From the NCBI GenBank assembly GCA_025594325.1, contig JANHCV010000009.1:248001-312000 (forward strand): DNA of 64,000 nt, in the 5' to 3' direction. The position numbers and the translations under genes are program-made. The notes under the pieces were generated by a model. The model searched no databases. It saw only the letters and a list, made by a program, of their open reading frames with translations, and had not been told where the DNA came from. Origin of the DNA: Blastocladiella emersonii ATCC 22665 (Eukaryota; Blastocladiomycota; Blastocladiomycetes; Blastocladiales; Blastocladiaceae). Positions 10,292 through 20,769 of this stretch are shown here, piece after piece. Position 1 is the stretch's first letter. Every line of letters starts with the position of its first letter.

Positions 10292-11047
10292 TTAGACGAC
10301 GACAGCCGACGTGGTAGTAGCCGCGACCGCGACCTCGGCGTCGACGCCCGTCGAGAAATCGGCGCCCGCGGCGACAAACGCGTCAACGTCGGCGGAGCTG
10401 CCCGCGTCGAGCTGCGCCGCGTCGCCCGAGTCGAAGATCGAGAACTCGTCGTCGCGCTGGCGGCGGCCGTAGCCCGAGCCGCCATGGCCGTGGCCGCCGT
10501 GGCCGTGCCCGCCATGGCCCCAGTTGCCCGAGCCCCCGTTGTGGTGGCCCGCGCCGCCGCCGTGGCCCCAGTTGCCGCCCGAGCTCCAGTTGCCGCCGCC
10601 GCCCGAGTGCCACGAGTCGCTCCACTGGTGCGACTGGTAGTGCTCCCAGTGCGAGGAGCCGCCCGAGTGGTGGTGCGAGTGGCCGCCAGAACTGTGGCCG
10701 CCGCCGTTGAAGTGCCCGTTTCCGCCATGGTGAACGTTTCCGCCATGGTGAACGTTTCCGCCGTGGTGAACGTTTCCGCCATGGTGAACGTTTCCGCCAT
10801 GGTGCACGTTTCCGCCATGGTGCACGTTTCCGCCATGGTGCACGTTTCCGCCATGGCCGTGGCCAATATGGCCCGAGTGGCCGCCGCCAACGTGGCCATG
10901 CGAGCCGCCATGCGCGCCTCCGCCGACGTGCCCGTTGAAGCCGCCGCCAACGTGCCCGTTGAAACCTCCGTTCGCGTGCCCGCCAGCGTGCCCGTGCAGC
11001 ATGCCGCCGATCAGGGCCTTCTTGTATGCGATGAGGCCGAAAGTCAT
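10292..11047 (-). CDS. Gly/His-rich repeat protein
   Basis: Intronless 251-codon gene from ATG 11047 (MTFGLIAYKKALIGG). After a short hydrophobic/basic start, residues about 18-185 are built of Gly, His, Asn and Ser: GGFNGHVGG units, then seven or more copies of GNVHHG, then GNWGHGG and GHGGHGHGG. The C-terminal 60 residues differ: a basic pair region GYGRRQRDDEF followed by an acidic/Ala-rich tail. There is no clear signal peptide. The His spacing would allow Zn, Ni or Cu binding, and similar Gly/His proteins are known as metal binders, but function is inference. A TATA box lies 121 bp upstream, which suggests strong or inducible expression. Confidence 0.75.
   Translation of the reverse strand: MTFGLIAYKKALIGGMLHGHAGGHANGGFNGHVGGGFNGHVGGGAHGGSHGHVGGGHSGHIGHGHGGNVHHGGNVHHGGNVHHGGNVHHGGNVHHGGNVHHGGNVHHGGNGHFNGGGHSSGGHSHHHSGGSSHWEHYQSHQWSDSWHSGGGGNWSSGGNWGHGGGAGHHNGGSGNWGHGGHGHGGHGHGGSGYGRRQRDDEFSIFDSGDAAQLDAGSSADVDAFVAAGADFSTGVDAEVAVAATTTSAVVV
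10718..10856 (-). repeat. 18-bp in-frame tandem repeat (GNVHHG units)
   Basis: The + strand reads GTTTCCGCCATGGTGAAC over and over, about 7.5 times, with single-base variation (AAC versus CAC, ATGG versus GTGG). Each unit adds six residues, so copy-number change would keep the frame. Confidence 0.9.
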
Positions 11048-11865
11048 CTTGTTGGAGTGGTGCTTGGTCGAGGTGTGGAGTGCAAAGGAGGCCGGCTCGC
11101 TTTGCTCTGCGTGGGTGTGGATGGATGGGTGTCGAATCAGCTTGAAACGGGCGGCGGGGAGCGCGGGTTTTATAGTCGGAGCCGCCCACGTCGCTGCTGG
11201 CCTCCAACCACCAAGCGAAAACAAAACGACCTCTAAACGCAACGGCCGCGGGGCGCCGTGGCTCCTGCGGCTCGGCACGCACTGCGCCGCGGCTTCCAGT
11301 CGAGTTCCAGCGGCGCCCGTGATGAGTCGCGAGGCGGGTGTGGCGCGGATCGGCGGGATTCTGGAACGCGGTGGCTGAGTCCCGCGCGCTGCGCCACCCC
11401 GGCCATCCTCCGCCTCGCCGGCGAACAGACAGATTGCGGGATATCGGCTTGTAGATAATGAACGCTGCGGTCGACTGAGCCCGCGGGCTTGTAGACGCGC
11501 GCCGAGCCGCTGGTCTGCGGATTCGTGAGGGTTGGCTGGCCGCGTTGCGATATTCGCACGTGTATCCCTCGCGCGCGACACGGCGTGAGCGCGGGTTGCC
11601 GTCGCTCGGGCACGCGCACTGCTGCCTCGACCGCCTTCATCGCTGTGAGCCCAATTGCCGCTCGCGACAGGGACCGTTCGGAGCGTCTTCGAGGTCAAGT
11701 GCGTCCTCGAGGCCAGATGGAAGTATATTGTGGCAGAACGGCCGTGTCGGGTATCCTCGCTTGCCGAGGGCGAGCAGTGTTTGACAGCGCAGTCCTGCTG
11801 TGATGCGAGTTCAAACAAAACCAATGTAATTACACTTGCTCTGGCTCCACGCCCTCCACCCTCAC
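11048..11865. other. Long promoter region of the Gly/His gene
   Basis: 818 bp between the Gly/His start and the ATG7 stop. Apart from the TATA box I see no gene; open frames are Arg/Ser-rich shadows. Confidence 0.5.
11168..11173 (-). promoter_or_regulatory. TATA box of the Gly/His gene
   Basis: TATAAA on the minus strand, 121 bp upstream of ATG 11047, in a GC-rich context where such a hexamer stands out. Confidence 0.5.
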
Positions 11866-14335
11866 TCAGAAATCGTCGTCCTCATCGGCACCCTCGTCAG
11901 CCCACGCGAGATCCGCGTCGACCTCGTCGCGCATCGCGTCGAGCCCCGTGAGCTTCTCGAGGACCGCGGGCTGGTTGCACACGTCGCGCACAAAGTCGAT
12001 GCGGCGTTCGCGGTACGCGGCGAGAATCTACGGACACATGGAGTGAGTTGAGGCCCAGACGGAGTGAGACGCGAATGAGCCGACGTACCCGGTCCGAACA
12101 CGCCGTGCACTTGTCGTACGCCTGGCCCGAGATGAGCAGGGTCTCGTGGTTGTGCAGGAACCCGCGCAGCTGGTGCGGCACCTTGCCGAGGACGCCCTGG
12201 CTGTTGGCCGCGGCCGCGTTCCTATCGAAGCCGAAGAGCGGGTGAGCGAGGCCGCGCATGACGAGGGAAGATGGCGACGCCCGTACCGTTCGGGATGGTT
12301 CATGATAGACGCGAGTAGCTCGACGGCGTTGGCGCCCGCGATGGCGGCGAGGCCAGGGCGCGACACGGTGCACATCTGGTCGAGCGTGCGATCCGACAGC
12401 GACTACAAATCGGTGTACGGGTCAACGACGCCGATCCGCACAAACACGCGGAAGACGTACATCGGTGGGCGCAACCACGTCGTTGCAGTAGTAGCACCCG
12501 AGCTTGTCCGAGTGGCGCATCACGACGTACGAGTCGAACCCGAGCGCCGCGTTGATGACGAGCTACACTCGAGTGGCGGTCAGAATCCCGCCCATACTCC
12601 GCAACGTGGCCGTGAGTACCTTGTTGTGGAACCGGCCCAGCATGGTCGGGAGCCACCGGCTCTCGCGCGAATCCATGAGGAGGAAGATGGCGTCGTGCGA
12701 CGTGATCAGGGCCTCGAGCGTGTGCATGGTGTCGAGAAACTCGGCCTCGTTGAGCACCGGGTGCCCGGGCATCGGGATGCCCATGACGTGGCCCGTCGTA
12801 TTCTACATCCACACGTGCGTCAGCCGGGCCCAGCCGTCATCGCGAGGAGAGAGCGTACCAGCGACGGGAGCACCTCCTTGAGCCGGTCGGCCGCGGCAAC
12901 CGCCTTATCCTTTCCGCCGTCGAGGCAGTCGGCGAAGGTGAAGAGCGGCTGGCGCACGGGGTTGGAGAACGACACCTTGCCGCTGTCGACGAAGGTGACG
13001 TGGCGGACGCCCCACGCGACGAGGCCGCGAGCAACGTAGCACCCGAGCGTGCCCGCGCCGAGAAGGAGGCACTTGGCCGACGCAATGGGCGCGAGGTCGA
13101 GCTCTGGGAGGACGCGCCACTTCATCAGCTTGAGGTTCAGGTGGACGGCCTCGTCGGCGAGGCTATACACGGAGCAGCACGTGAGTGAGCGATCATCGAG
13201 CACGCGGGAGCAAGACCGAGCCTACCGCTGCGGGTCCATCATGTGCCTGAGATCGACCATGCGCGGGGCGAGCTTGCCGTTCGGGTGGCGCTCCCATCCG
13301 ACCGACTTGAGCGCCGCGTCCGACTCGGGCGGCTGCAGGTTGGCGAGGGTGAGGCGGACGTGTCGCGACAGCATGCCAGCGTCCTTGTTGCCCTCAATCG
13401 TCAGGTCGTGGCGCGCGAGAACCAGGGTGCACGCGATGACACCGGCGTGCGCGAGAGCGATCAGGAGGTTGCGCACGGGCCAGCCGGGGTTGTCGGCGAG
13501 CGAGGACGGGTCCGAGACGACGACGAGCAGGCTGGTCCGGGCGCGGATGTCCGGGTCGGCAATGCGGGCGAGCGGGAGGTACTCGAGGTCGGCTTCGGGG
13601 CGGTCGTCGGGGCGCGAGAGGAGGAAGGCGAGCGAGGGCGCGTGGGTGCGAAATGCGGTGCCGATGAGCGCCTACACGACATCCAGGAGTCAGACCATGA
13701 ACCGGGCGGAAAACAACACCGCAAAGCGTACCAGGTCTTTTTCAGAGACCGCGTCACAAAGCAAGCCCTGCGCGACGACGGCCACGTCGAGCGGGACGGT
13801 CAGGGCGGGGAAGCCGAACCAGTAGTAGAACTTGAACTTTTTCAGGTCGGCAAACGTGACGAGGACGAAGCGGAGCAGCTCGCGCGGGTCGGTCAGGGCG
13901 CGGTGCGACGTGATACTGGCCCAGATTTCGGCGGCGGCCGCGTTGAAGAGCGCGGGCTTGTCCATGGCCTTGAACTCCTCGATGGTGTTGGCGTTCTTGA
14001 GGGTGCCGGGCGCGCGGCACGCGACGCTCGAGAGACTACTCTCGAGCAGGCGCTGTGAGTCTCATACGTCTGCCGCGGACCCGAAAGGCGTACTTTAGGG
14101 AAAGCGGATCGAGCGAGCCGCCCTCGAGCGACAGGCACGCGGGCAGGCTCGAGTAGGCATCCTCAGCGGTCTTGACGAGGCGGCCGGGCACAAAGCTGCC
14201 GGCGACGGCGATGGGCGCGTCGCTGAGGCGCAGGACCTCGAGCTTGTGCTTGGCAAGGGCGTGCCAGAACGACGGCTCGACGGCCGACGTGAACGGGAGG
14301 TACTGCATGGTGTGGTTGCTTTGATCAAGTTGCAT
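11866..14335 (-). CDS. ATG7: Autophagy E1-like enzyme ATG7
   Basis: Activates the ubiquitin-like proteins Atg8 and Atg12 and passes them to Atg3/Atg10. Nine exons: 14335-14094, 14035-13732, 13671-13226, 13162-12859, 12802-12620, 12562-12461, 12402-12287, 12221-12089, 12027-11866. They total 663 residues with every junction in frame. N-terminal domain: [19 protein letters not shown] and [15 protein letters not shown]. Adenylation domain: [14 protein letters not shown]-binding GAGTLGC (about residue 366), [17 protein letters not shown]. Catalytic Cys in MCTVSRPG (about residue 538). C-terminal: [10 protein letters not shown] and CTACSD, ending EGADEDDDF; an acidic tail is typical. An alternative start at 14308 (MQYLPFTS) is possible. 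Confidence 0.95.
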
Positions 14336-14695
14336 TCAGTTATGGTTTCGCAGGGAGAGAGGGAGAGCGTGGGACGAACGAACGCGAAACCCCGAAACGG
14401 AGCGCGACGCGTCGATCGGCGGCATCACCTGACGGCTGCAGCGCGCCGCGTGACTGTGGCGATCACCGCGTGCGCAAAGTGTCTCCCTTTCAGTTTTCGC
14501 CTTCAAGGTTCCTCTCCCTGCTCGGGAACTCGACGTCTGCCCCACACGAACGCCCTCGACCCGACGTGCATTGCGCCACACTTGGCCCGAAAGCTTGTGC
14601 CCCTGCAGCCGCTCACGCGACCGCGTCCCGGCACGCGCCGCCGCCCAACCCACGCCCGCCCCACACCTTCCCCGCCCTTCCGCTTCCGCGCCCGC
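14336..14695. promoter_or_regulatory. Divergent promoter, ATG7 / methyltransferase
   Basis: 360 bp between two gene starts facing away from each other. It carries GACGCGTC at about 14405 (ACGCGT core, the binding core of fungal MBF-type factors). Shared regulation is only an inference from position. Confidence 0.35.
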
Positions 14696-15975
14696 ATGAC
14701 GGCACCCGCCCACGCTGCCCTGCCGCCCACTGGCGCTGGCTCGCCGTCCCCCGCGGGCCGCCCGGCCGCGATCCTTCCTCTCGCGACGCCCGCTCCTCCC
14801 AACGTCGTGATCCACCGATACTCGTGCTGCGTCTCCGAGACTGGTACGCCGCCCACCCGCCCATGTGACGCTGCACACGACGCTGATCCGGACCACCGCG
14901 TAGCCACGCTCCCCGACGGCATGTCGCTCACGTTCCACAAGTACCCCGTCGCGGGCACCACGCTCACCGTCGCCGGCGTGGGCGAGGACGCTGACGACGA
15001 CACGTTCGACCCCAACTTCTTTGACGAGGGATACTCGCTCGCGGCGCAGACGGCTTACTCGGTGGTGCGCGTCTCTATCCGTTCGCGGCTTATCCGCTCG
15101 ATCACTCACGCCCGCCATGTACGCGCGTGTAGTGGGAAGGCGCCGCGTTCCTCCTCGAGTTCCTGCAGCGCGGCCTCGGGTCCGACGCGTCAGTCGAGGG
15201 CGCGCGCATCGCGGGCGAGATCCGCCGCCTGATCGGCGTCGGCGAGCACATTGACGCATCACGGCCCCCCAAGCTCGTCGAGCTCGGCAGCGGGACGGGC
15301 GCCGCGGGTCTCGGTCTCGCGCTCCTCGGCGCCGACGCGCTGCTCACGGACGTGGCCTCGGTCGTCCCGTCGATCCGCGACAACGTCCAGCGCAACCAGT
15401 CCGCCGCCGCGCGCGAGCCCGGCCTGTCCTCGTGGCGCGCGGCGGACGCGCTTCCCGTCGGCAAGCAGGGCCACGCGGCGGCGCAGACGCTCAACTGGAT
15501 GCTCCCGCTCGACCGGCAGTGCGCGCCCGTCGACCCGCGCTCCGCGCGCGTGCTGCTCGCGACCGAGACCACTTGGCTGCGCGAGCTCGTCGATCCGTTC
15601 GTCGCAACGAGCGCCGCGCTGCTGGCCTCCCCCCTATCCCCCGAACCCGAGCTCGATACCCCGCTCAGCCCGGTCCCCGTGTCGGTGGCAACGCCGCACG
15701 ACCTGATCCAGTACCTCTTCGACCGGCCGACGCGCAAGTTCATGCTGTGGGTGTACAAGGAGCGCGGGACCGCCGCGTCGCAGACCTTCACCACGTTCCC
15801 GCTCGTCAAGGGCGTGTTTGAGGGGTGCGGGTGCCGCGTCCACACGGTCCACCGTGAGGCGAGCCGCGAGGACCCCAACCAGTTTGTCCGCGTCAACCTC
15901 GTCGTGTTCGGCGCGTCGCCGTTCGACGCCGACCACAACGACGTGACCCAGGTCGGGCCCGAGGTCGCTGCATGA
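14696..15975 (+). CDS. METTL21-type (family 16) protein methyltransferase
   Basis: SAM-dependent seven-beta-strand methyltransferase, probably modifying a lysine of a protein. Exons 14696-14843, 14904-15064, 15133-15975 join to 383 residues; introns 60 and 68 nt. SAM-binding motif I VELGSGTGAAGLGLALLGAD lies near residues 152-171, preceded by the family-typical WEGAAFLLEFL and followed by the acidic LLTDVASV. The C-terminal half has YKERGTAASQTFTTFPLVKG and VNLVVFG, as in fungal EFM-like enzymes. The first 45 residues are Pro/Ala-rich and probably disordered. Which protein is methylated cannot be told from sequence. Confidence 0.85.
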
Positions 15976-16270
15976 ACCACTGCGTGTATGTAAATAGATT
16001 TAGTCCAAATGTCTCGCACGTCTCCCACTCCCGCGCGTGACCTCACCTGGTTTCGCGTCGCGTTGCGCGACGCGTCTCCCGCCCACCAGGTCGCACACGC
16101 GTTCGTTCCGTACGACCCTCATCGTGGCGCGGCGTCCGCGCTGCCTGCAACGGAACGGGTCGAGGGAACACGGAGGCCTGTGCGCCCCCTGCATCGATCG
16201 GACCACCTGCCTCGCTCTCCTCCTGCTCGACCAAGAAGAAGGACGGATCGCATAGCAACGCATCAACACC

Positions 16271-19028
16271 ATGCCACCAGTCGCCGTCGAGCCGACGGCG
16301 GCCGACACGGGCGGCGGCAGCGGGCCCGCGAAACCCGCGTCCGCGAGCTCGGCCGTCGTCCTCAAGGTGAACCTGCCCATGGGCCAGAAGCCCAAGATGC
16401 TCAAGTTCGACGGCGCCGAGTCCGTGTGGAACGCCAAGATGCAGCTGATCCAGCTGCTGCCGGACCTGGCGTCGTCGGTCCGCGACCTGTGGAACTGGGG
16501 CGTGCTCAACGAGTCGGCCTCGGTCCGCCTCCGCGCCCTGCCATCGCACAAGTCGGCCGTCGTCAACAAGGCGTTCCTCGACGACGGCAAGTCGTTTGAG
16601 CAGTGCAAGCTCGCGGGCGAGGTACGCTTGTCGCGGATGCGACGAGAGTGGGCGTGGCGTGGCCTGACGCGAATGTGGGGTGTGTAGGCGACGGTCCAGT
16701 TCCTCCCGCGGTACCGCATCACGCAGCTCACCGACAAGGAGGCTGGCAAGGTCAACACCAAGAAGATGCAGAAGAAGCTCATGGAGTGCCTCGCCGCGCG
16801 CCAGGTTGACAAGATCAAGGAGTACCTCGACCGCGGCCTCGACCCCAACTTTGTCACGGACAACGACGGTACGATCACATTCTGTCGCCCGTTCTCGCGC
16901 TCCGACACTGACCATGTCCCCATCGGCGCACGTGTAGAGACCCCGCTCATTGCGGCCGTGCAGACAGACGACAAGAACCTGGTCAAGCTGCTGGTCGAGG
17001 ACGGCGGCGCGCACCTGGACCTGCGTGCGCCCGACGGCCGGACCCCGCTGCACGTCGCGGCCGCATCCAACAAGGTGGTCGCGCTCCGCTCCCTGATCGC
17101 GCTCGGCGCGTGGGTCGATGCGCCCGAGCCGTCGACGAGCAACACGCCGCTACACGCGGCGGCGTCTGCGGGGCACGCCGACGCCGTGAGCCAGCTGCTC
17201 GCGGCGCGGGCGAACCCGAACCCGGTCGACCGTAACGGCAAGACGCCGCTGCACGCGGCGTGCGCGGCGTCGACGCGCGCGGTGGTCGCGCTGCTCCTCG
17301 AGTACGGCGCCAACGCCAACTGCGTCAACGAGACGGGCAACACGCCCATGCACGTGTGCGCCGCCAACAACGCCGTCGAGTGCGCCCGCGAGCTGCTCAA
17401 GCGCGGCGCCGCGCGCGACGTGCCGAACCGCACGGGCCAGGTCCCGCACCAGGTCGCGGTGCTCGCGACGAACTACGAGCTCGCTGAGGTCATTGATAAG
17501 TTTGCTGCGGACCAGATCGGTACGGTGCTCGCGGCGCGATGTGGTGGAGTGTGAGCTGACCCGACGTGTGCATCGTGTAGAGCTCCTGCCCGCGCCCGGG
17601 GCCAAGCTGTACTCAGACTGGGAGGAGAAGAAGAAGGAGATCGACCAGCAAGCCGCGCGGGACCGCGATCGCGAGCAGCAACAACAGCAACAACAACAGC
17701 AGCAGTCGGCCGCCGCGGCCGCCGCGGCCACGTCGACCCTCGACCGCGCCCTGCCCAACGGCCTGACCCCGCTGTCGCTGACGCGCGACCGGTCGACGTC
17801 GGACGCGAACCCACCACGGTCGCCGACCATGTCGTCGTTCCAGCACACGCACAGCCACCTGTACCACGCGCACAGCAGCTACGCGGCGTCCAGCTCGTCG
17901 ACCGACTCGGCGAGCCAGCTGCCGCCGCCCCCACCGCCCCTCCCGGACGCGTACATCAACGCGGTTCGCGGCCGCACCACGTCGAACGGGATTGCGGACG
18001 CGTACGGCAGCATGACCCGCGGCCCGGGCGGTGCCGCCGGGCTACCGCCGCCGCCGCCTCCCCCGCTCCCGTCGTCGGCGGGGTCCAACTACGGCGGCGG
18101 GTCGTACCAGCAGCAGCAACAGCAGCAGGGCTACGGCGGCCTCCCACCACCCCCGCCTCCCCTCCCGCAGACGTCGCAGCAGCAGCAGCAGCTCCCGCCC
18201 CCACCTCCGCCGCCACCCAGCAACCAGTACGGCGGCGGGACGTGGAACCAGCTGCAGTCGCCGCCGCCCGAGAGCGAGCCGCCGTCGTCGTCGTACGGCA
18301 CGCTGCACGCGTGGACGTCGGCCGGCAGCCTGTCGATGCTCCCTCCGCCGCCGCCCCCTCCGCCGCCCCCACCGATGGGCCTCCCACCACCGCCGCCACC
18401 GCTCCCGGGCAACGGCGGGATGTTGGCGAGTCCGACGATGAACAACATGTGGTCGCCGACTCCAAACCCGCCGCCGCCGCCGCCGCCGCCGTTGCCCGGG
18501 CAGGGGTATGCGCAGCAGCAGCCGCAGTATCAACAACATCAGGGATACGGTCAACAGCAGGTCTATGGTCAGCAGCAGCACCAGCAGCAGGGGTACATGA
18601 CGCAGCGGCAGCCGTCCCCGCAGCAGCAGGGCTACTACGGCACCGTGTCGAGCGCGTACGGTCTTCAGCAGCAGCAGCAGCAGCCCATGTCGCCCATGTC
18701 GCCGATCGGCGGCCCCGGCGGGTCGCCGCAGCAGGGGTTCCACCAGCAGCAGCAGCCGTCGCCCGGGTACGGGTACCAGCAGCCGCAGCAGCAGGGCTAC
18801 TCGCCTTCTGGCCACGGTCCGCCGCCGCCGCCGATGCACCCGCTGCCGCCACCTCCCGGCGCAGGCGGCGCCGCCGCTCTCCCTCCCGACCTGCCGCGCA
18901 TCCTCACGACGATGAACGCGGAGCAGCGGCGGGCCGTCAAGCAGCTCATGGACGAGAACGCGCGGCACGCGGGCGACGTCCAGCGGCTGCGCGCGCGGTT
19001 GGCGGCGTACGGGCTGCCTGTTGATTAA
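16271..19028 (+). CDS. Ankyrin-repeat, proline- and glutamine-rich scaffold protein
   Basis: Exons 16271-16621, 16688-16868, 16938-17519, 17581-19028 join to 853 residues. Residues about 30-130 form a ubiquitin-like/FERM-F0-like module (VVLKVNLPMG, then VWNAKMQLIQLLPDLA) of the kind found before ankyrin repeats in Shank-type scaffolds. Residues about 150-375 are five or six ankyrin repeats (GRTPLHVAAA, NTPLHAAASAG, GKTPLHAACA, GNTPMHVCAA). Then a Glu/Arg/Gln-rich coiled segment, followed by a roughly 350-residue tail of PPPPPLP blocks alternating with poly-Gln, as in formin FH1 or WASP-family tails that bind profilin/SH3. The last 45 residues are charged and helical (MNAEQRRAVKQLMDENARH), possibly a coiled coil. 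A cortical actin scaffold is a reasonable inference. Confidence 0.82.
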
Positions 19029-19193
19029 CGAGGAGGTGAGAGAGAGAGTAGTGGTTGATCTATTGATGGACTTTTTCACATTGGCGGGCGGGAACGGTTC
19101 ACAAAGGACGAGAGAGGAGCACTCCGGGGTCTAAGGGCGAGGTAAAGCGGGAAAGGAGGGATGAGGGTAGTCGAACGGCGGCAGTCGAGAAGC

Positions 19194-20120
19194 TTACATG
19201 GGCGAGACCTTGGACTTGGTCGGGGACCCGCTGCCCGAAGCGGCCGGGTTGACGACGATGCCGGTCTGGGCCTTGAGCGCGAGCAGCTTCTCGAGCCGCT
19301 GCTTGCGCGCCGCGTCCTCGGACGTGGCCCACATCTTGTCGAAGGCGGCCTGGAACTCGCCCGCAGGCTTGCTGGCGTCGAGCAGGAGCACGGGCGCGGG
19401 CAGGTCGAGCTCGAGGAAGTCGCGCTGCGAGACGGCCTGCGGCGTGACCAGCGAGTGCGCGCACACAAACGTCACCTGCTTGGCCGATGACCGCACGATC
19501 TCGGGCAGCGGCGCCTTGCGGTCGCGGCGCGGGTCGAGCACGTAGACGATTAGGTTCGCCGAGTCCCACGCCTTGGCCAGCATCGTCGCGTAGAACCCGG
19601 TCGTCGACGGGAACACCTTGACGGAGTGCGTCGGCGACGTCGCCGCACGGTACGTCAGCTCGCGCGACAGCTTTACGTCCGCGAAGGGACCGACGTGCGG
19701 CTCCAGCAGCGTCTCGAGCGCGACCAGCGGCACGTCCGCGTCGCCGAGAACGACAACGTGCTGCTGCGGCGGGGCGTACTTGGGGAACACCCACGACGCG
19801 AACCGCGCGAGGACATCGGCGAGCGACGTCTCGCCGGCCTGCTGCCGCGCCGACGTCGCGGGCGGCGTCGACGGGCGCGACGGCGGCGTCTTGGTCCCGG
19901 CCGCACGGACCGTCGACGTCGACGAGGTCGAGCTGGCCGAGCTGCTGCGCGAGTGGCGCGAGGAGGTGGTAGAGGACGGGCTGCGGGGGGCGTGCATCGG
20001 GTCGGATTCGTGGTCGCTGGCGTCGCTGCTGCTGTCGTAGTTGATGGTCAGGGTCGAGGTGGGCACGGGCAAGATGGTAGCGAGCTCCTCGGTCGATTGC
20101 ATGGGGTTGAAACTCGACAT
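19194..20120 (-). CDS. Unknown protein with Ser/Thr-rich N-terminus
   Basis: Single exon, 308 residues, ATG 20120 (MSSFNPMQSTEEL). Residues 1-95 are Ser/Thr-rich; residues about 97-285 look globular: ADVLARFASWVFPKYA, HVVVLGDADVPLVALETLL, VKVFPSTTGFYATMLAKAW, LIVYVLDPRRDRKAPLPEIV and VTFVCAHSLV. The alternating hydrophobic strands and short Asp/Gly turns suggest an alpha/beta fold, with some feel of a nucleotide-binding or hydrolase domain, but no P-loop or catalytic triad is visible. Family not recognised. A TATA box sits 30 bp upstream of the ATG. Confidence 0.65.
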   Translation of the reverse strand: MSSFNPMQSTEELATILPVPTSTLTINYDSSSDASDHESDPMHAPRSPSSTTSSRHSRSSSASSTSSTSTVRAAGTKTPPSRPSTPPATSARQQAGETSLADVLARFASWVFPKYAPPQQHVVVLGDADVPLVALETLLEPHVGPFADVKLSRELTYRAATSPTHSVKVFPSTTGFYATMLAKAWDSANLIVYVLDPRRDRKAPLPEIVRSSAKQVTFVCAHSLVTPQAVSQRDFLELDLPAPVLLLDASKPAGEFQAAFDKMWATSEDAARKQRLEKLLALKAQTGIVVNPAASGSGSPTKSKVSPM

Positions 20121-20148
20121 TGCTGAGGGTGCGGGGGAGCGGGCCGTC

Positions 20149-20154
20149 TTTATA
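20149..20154 (-). promoter_or_regulatory. TATA-like box
   Basis: Minus-strand TATAAA about 30 bp before ATG 20120. The same CTATAAA context precedes the Gly/His gene. The spacing implies a very short leader or a transcription start inside the presumed leader. Confidence 0.35.
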
Positions 20155-20422
20155 GTCCTGGGCGAGGCCGTGCGGGGGAGGCCGTGCGGGGAAGAGAGCG
20201 CCAACACGGCCGGCGGGGTGGATAAGAACACAAGGCGGTGGCGCCGCCGTTTGCTCAACTGATGAAACGCCGGTCCCCGCCATATCGGGGCTCTGTGACG
20301 CACTCGCATTCGAAGTTGTGGCTCAGCCACTACGTCGATACCTTATCCGTCGCGAAGCGCACCGCAAACGCCGCGGTGCGGGGCGCCCATCGAGATGGCG
20401 AGCTTCTATCGCGGTCCTCACG

Positions 20423-20430
20423 CATGCGAG
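20423..20430. repeat. Target-site duplication, left copy
   Basis: CATGCGAG, repeated exactly at 23156-23163, immediately outside the transposon ends. Confidence 0.8.
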
Positions 20431-20437
20431 GGACCCT

Positions 20438-20525
20438 CCTATCCTGCACCACCCCCGGCTATTCTGCACCAGCCTCCTATCCTGCACCACCCCTCCATTC
20501 TGCACCAACGCCACATCACATGATA
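20438..20525 (+). repeat. Left terminal inverted repeat
   Basis: 88 bp, matching the reverse complement of 23061-23148 with one difference noticed (AGCCTCC versus AGTCTCC). It contains four CTGCACCA iterons at roughly 17-20-bp spacing. Confidence 0.9.
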
Positions 20526-20769
20526 GTGAGGCACATCCAACTCCACGCCTTGGACGCGTTCCCACGCTCCGGGCGACTCCGAACCATACACACAAAATAT
20601 AATAACATGCAAAAAAGTTCTTGCAATGATATGCACGGCTATTGAGCGTATCGGGTGAGTGAGATTCACTTCGCCGCCCGCTGCCAAGTGGAACCACGCG
20701 TCTGCTGGAAAAATCAGAGTCTATACAGTCAACACATCAACACTGAACGTGCTCTTAGCACAAATCCGA

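Noticed and set aside
10718-10856. Possible CRISPR-like regular repeat
   Set aside because: Units are contiguous, in frame and coding; there are no spacers and the genome is eukaryotic.
10238-11236. 332-codon + strand ORF with VNVSAM repeats
   Set aside because: Mirror of the 18-bp repeat in the Gly/His gene; start is not supported and the minus strand has better context.
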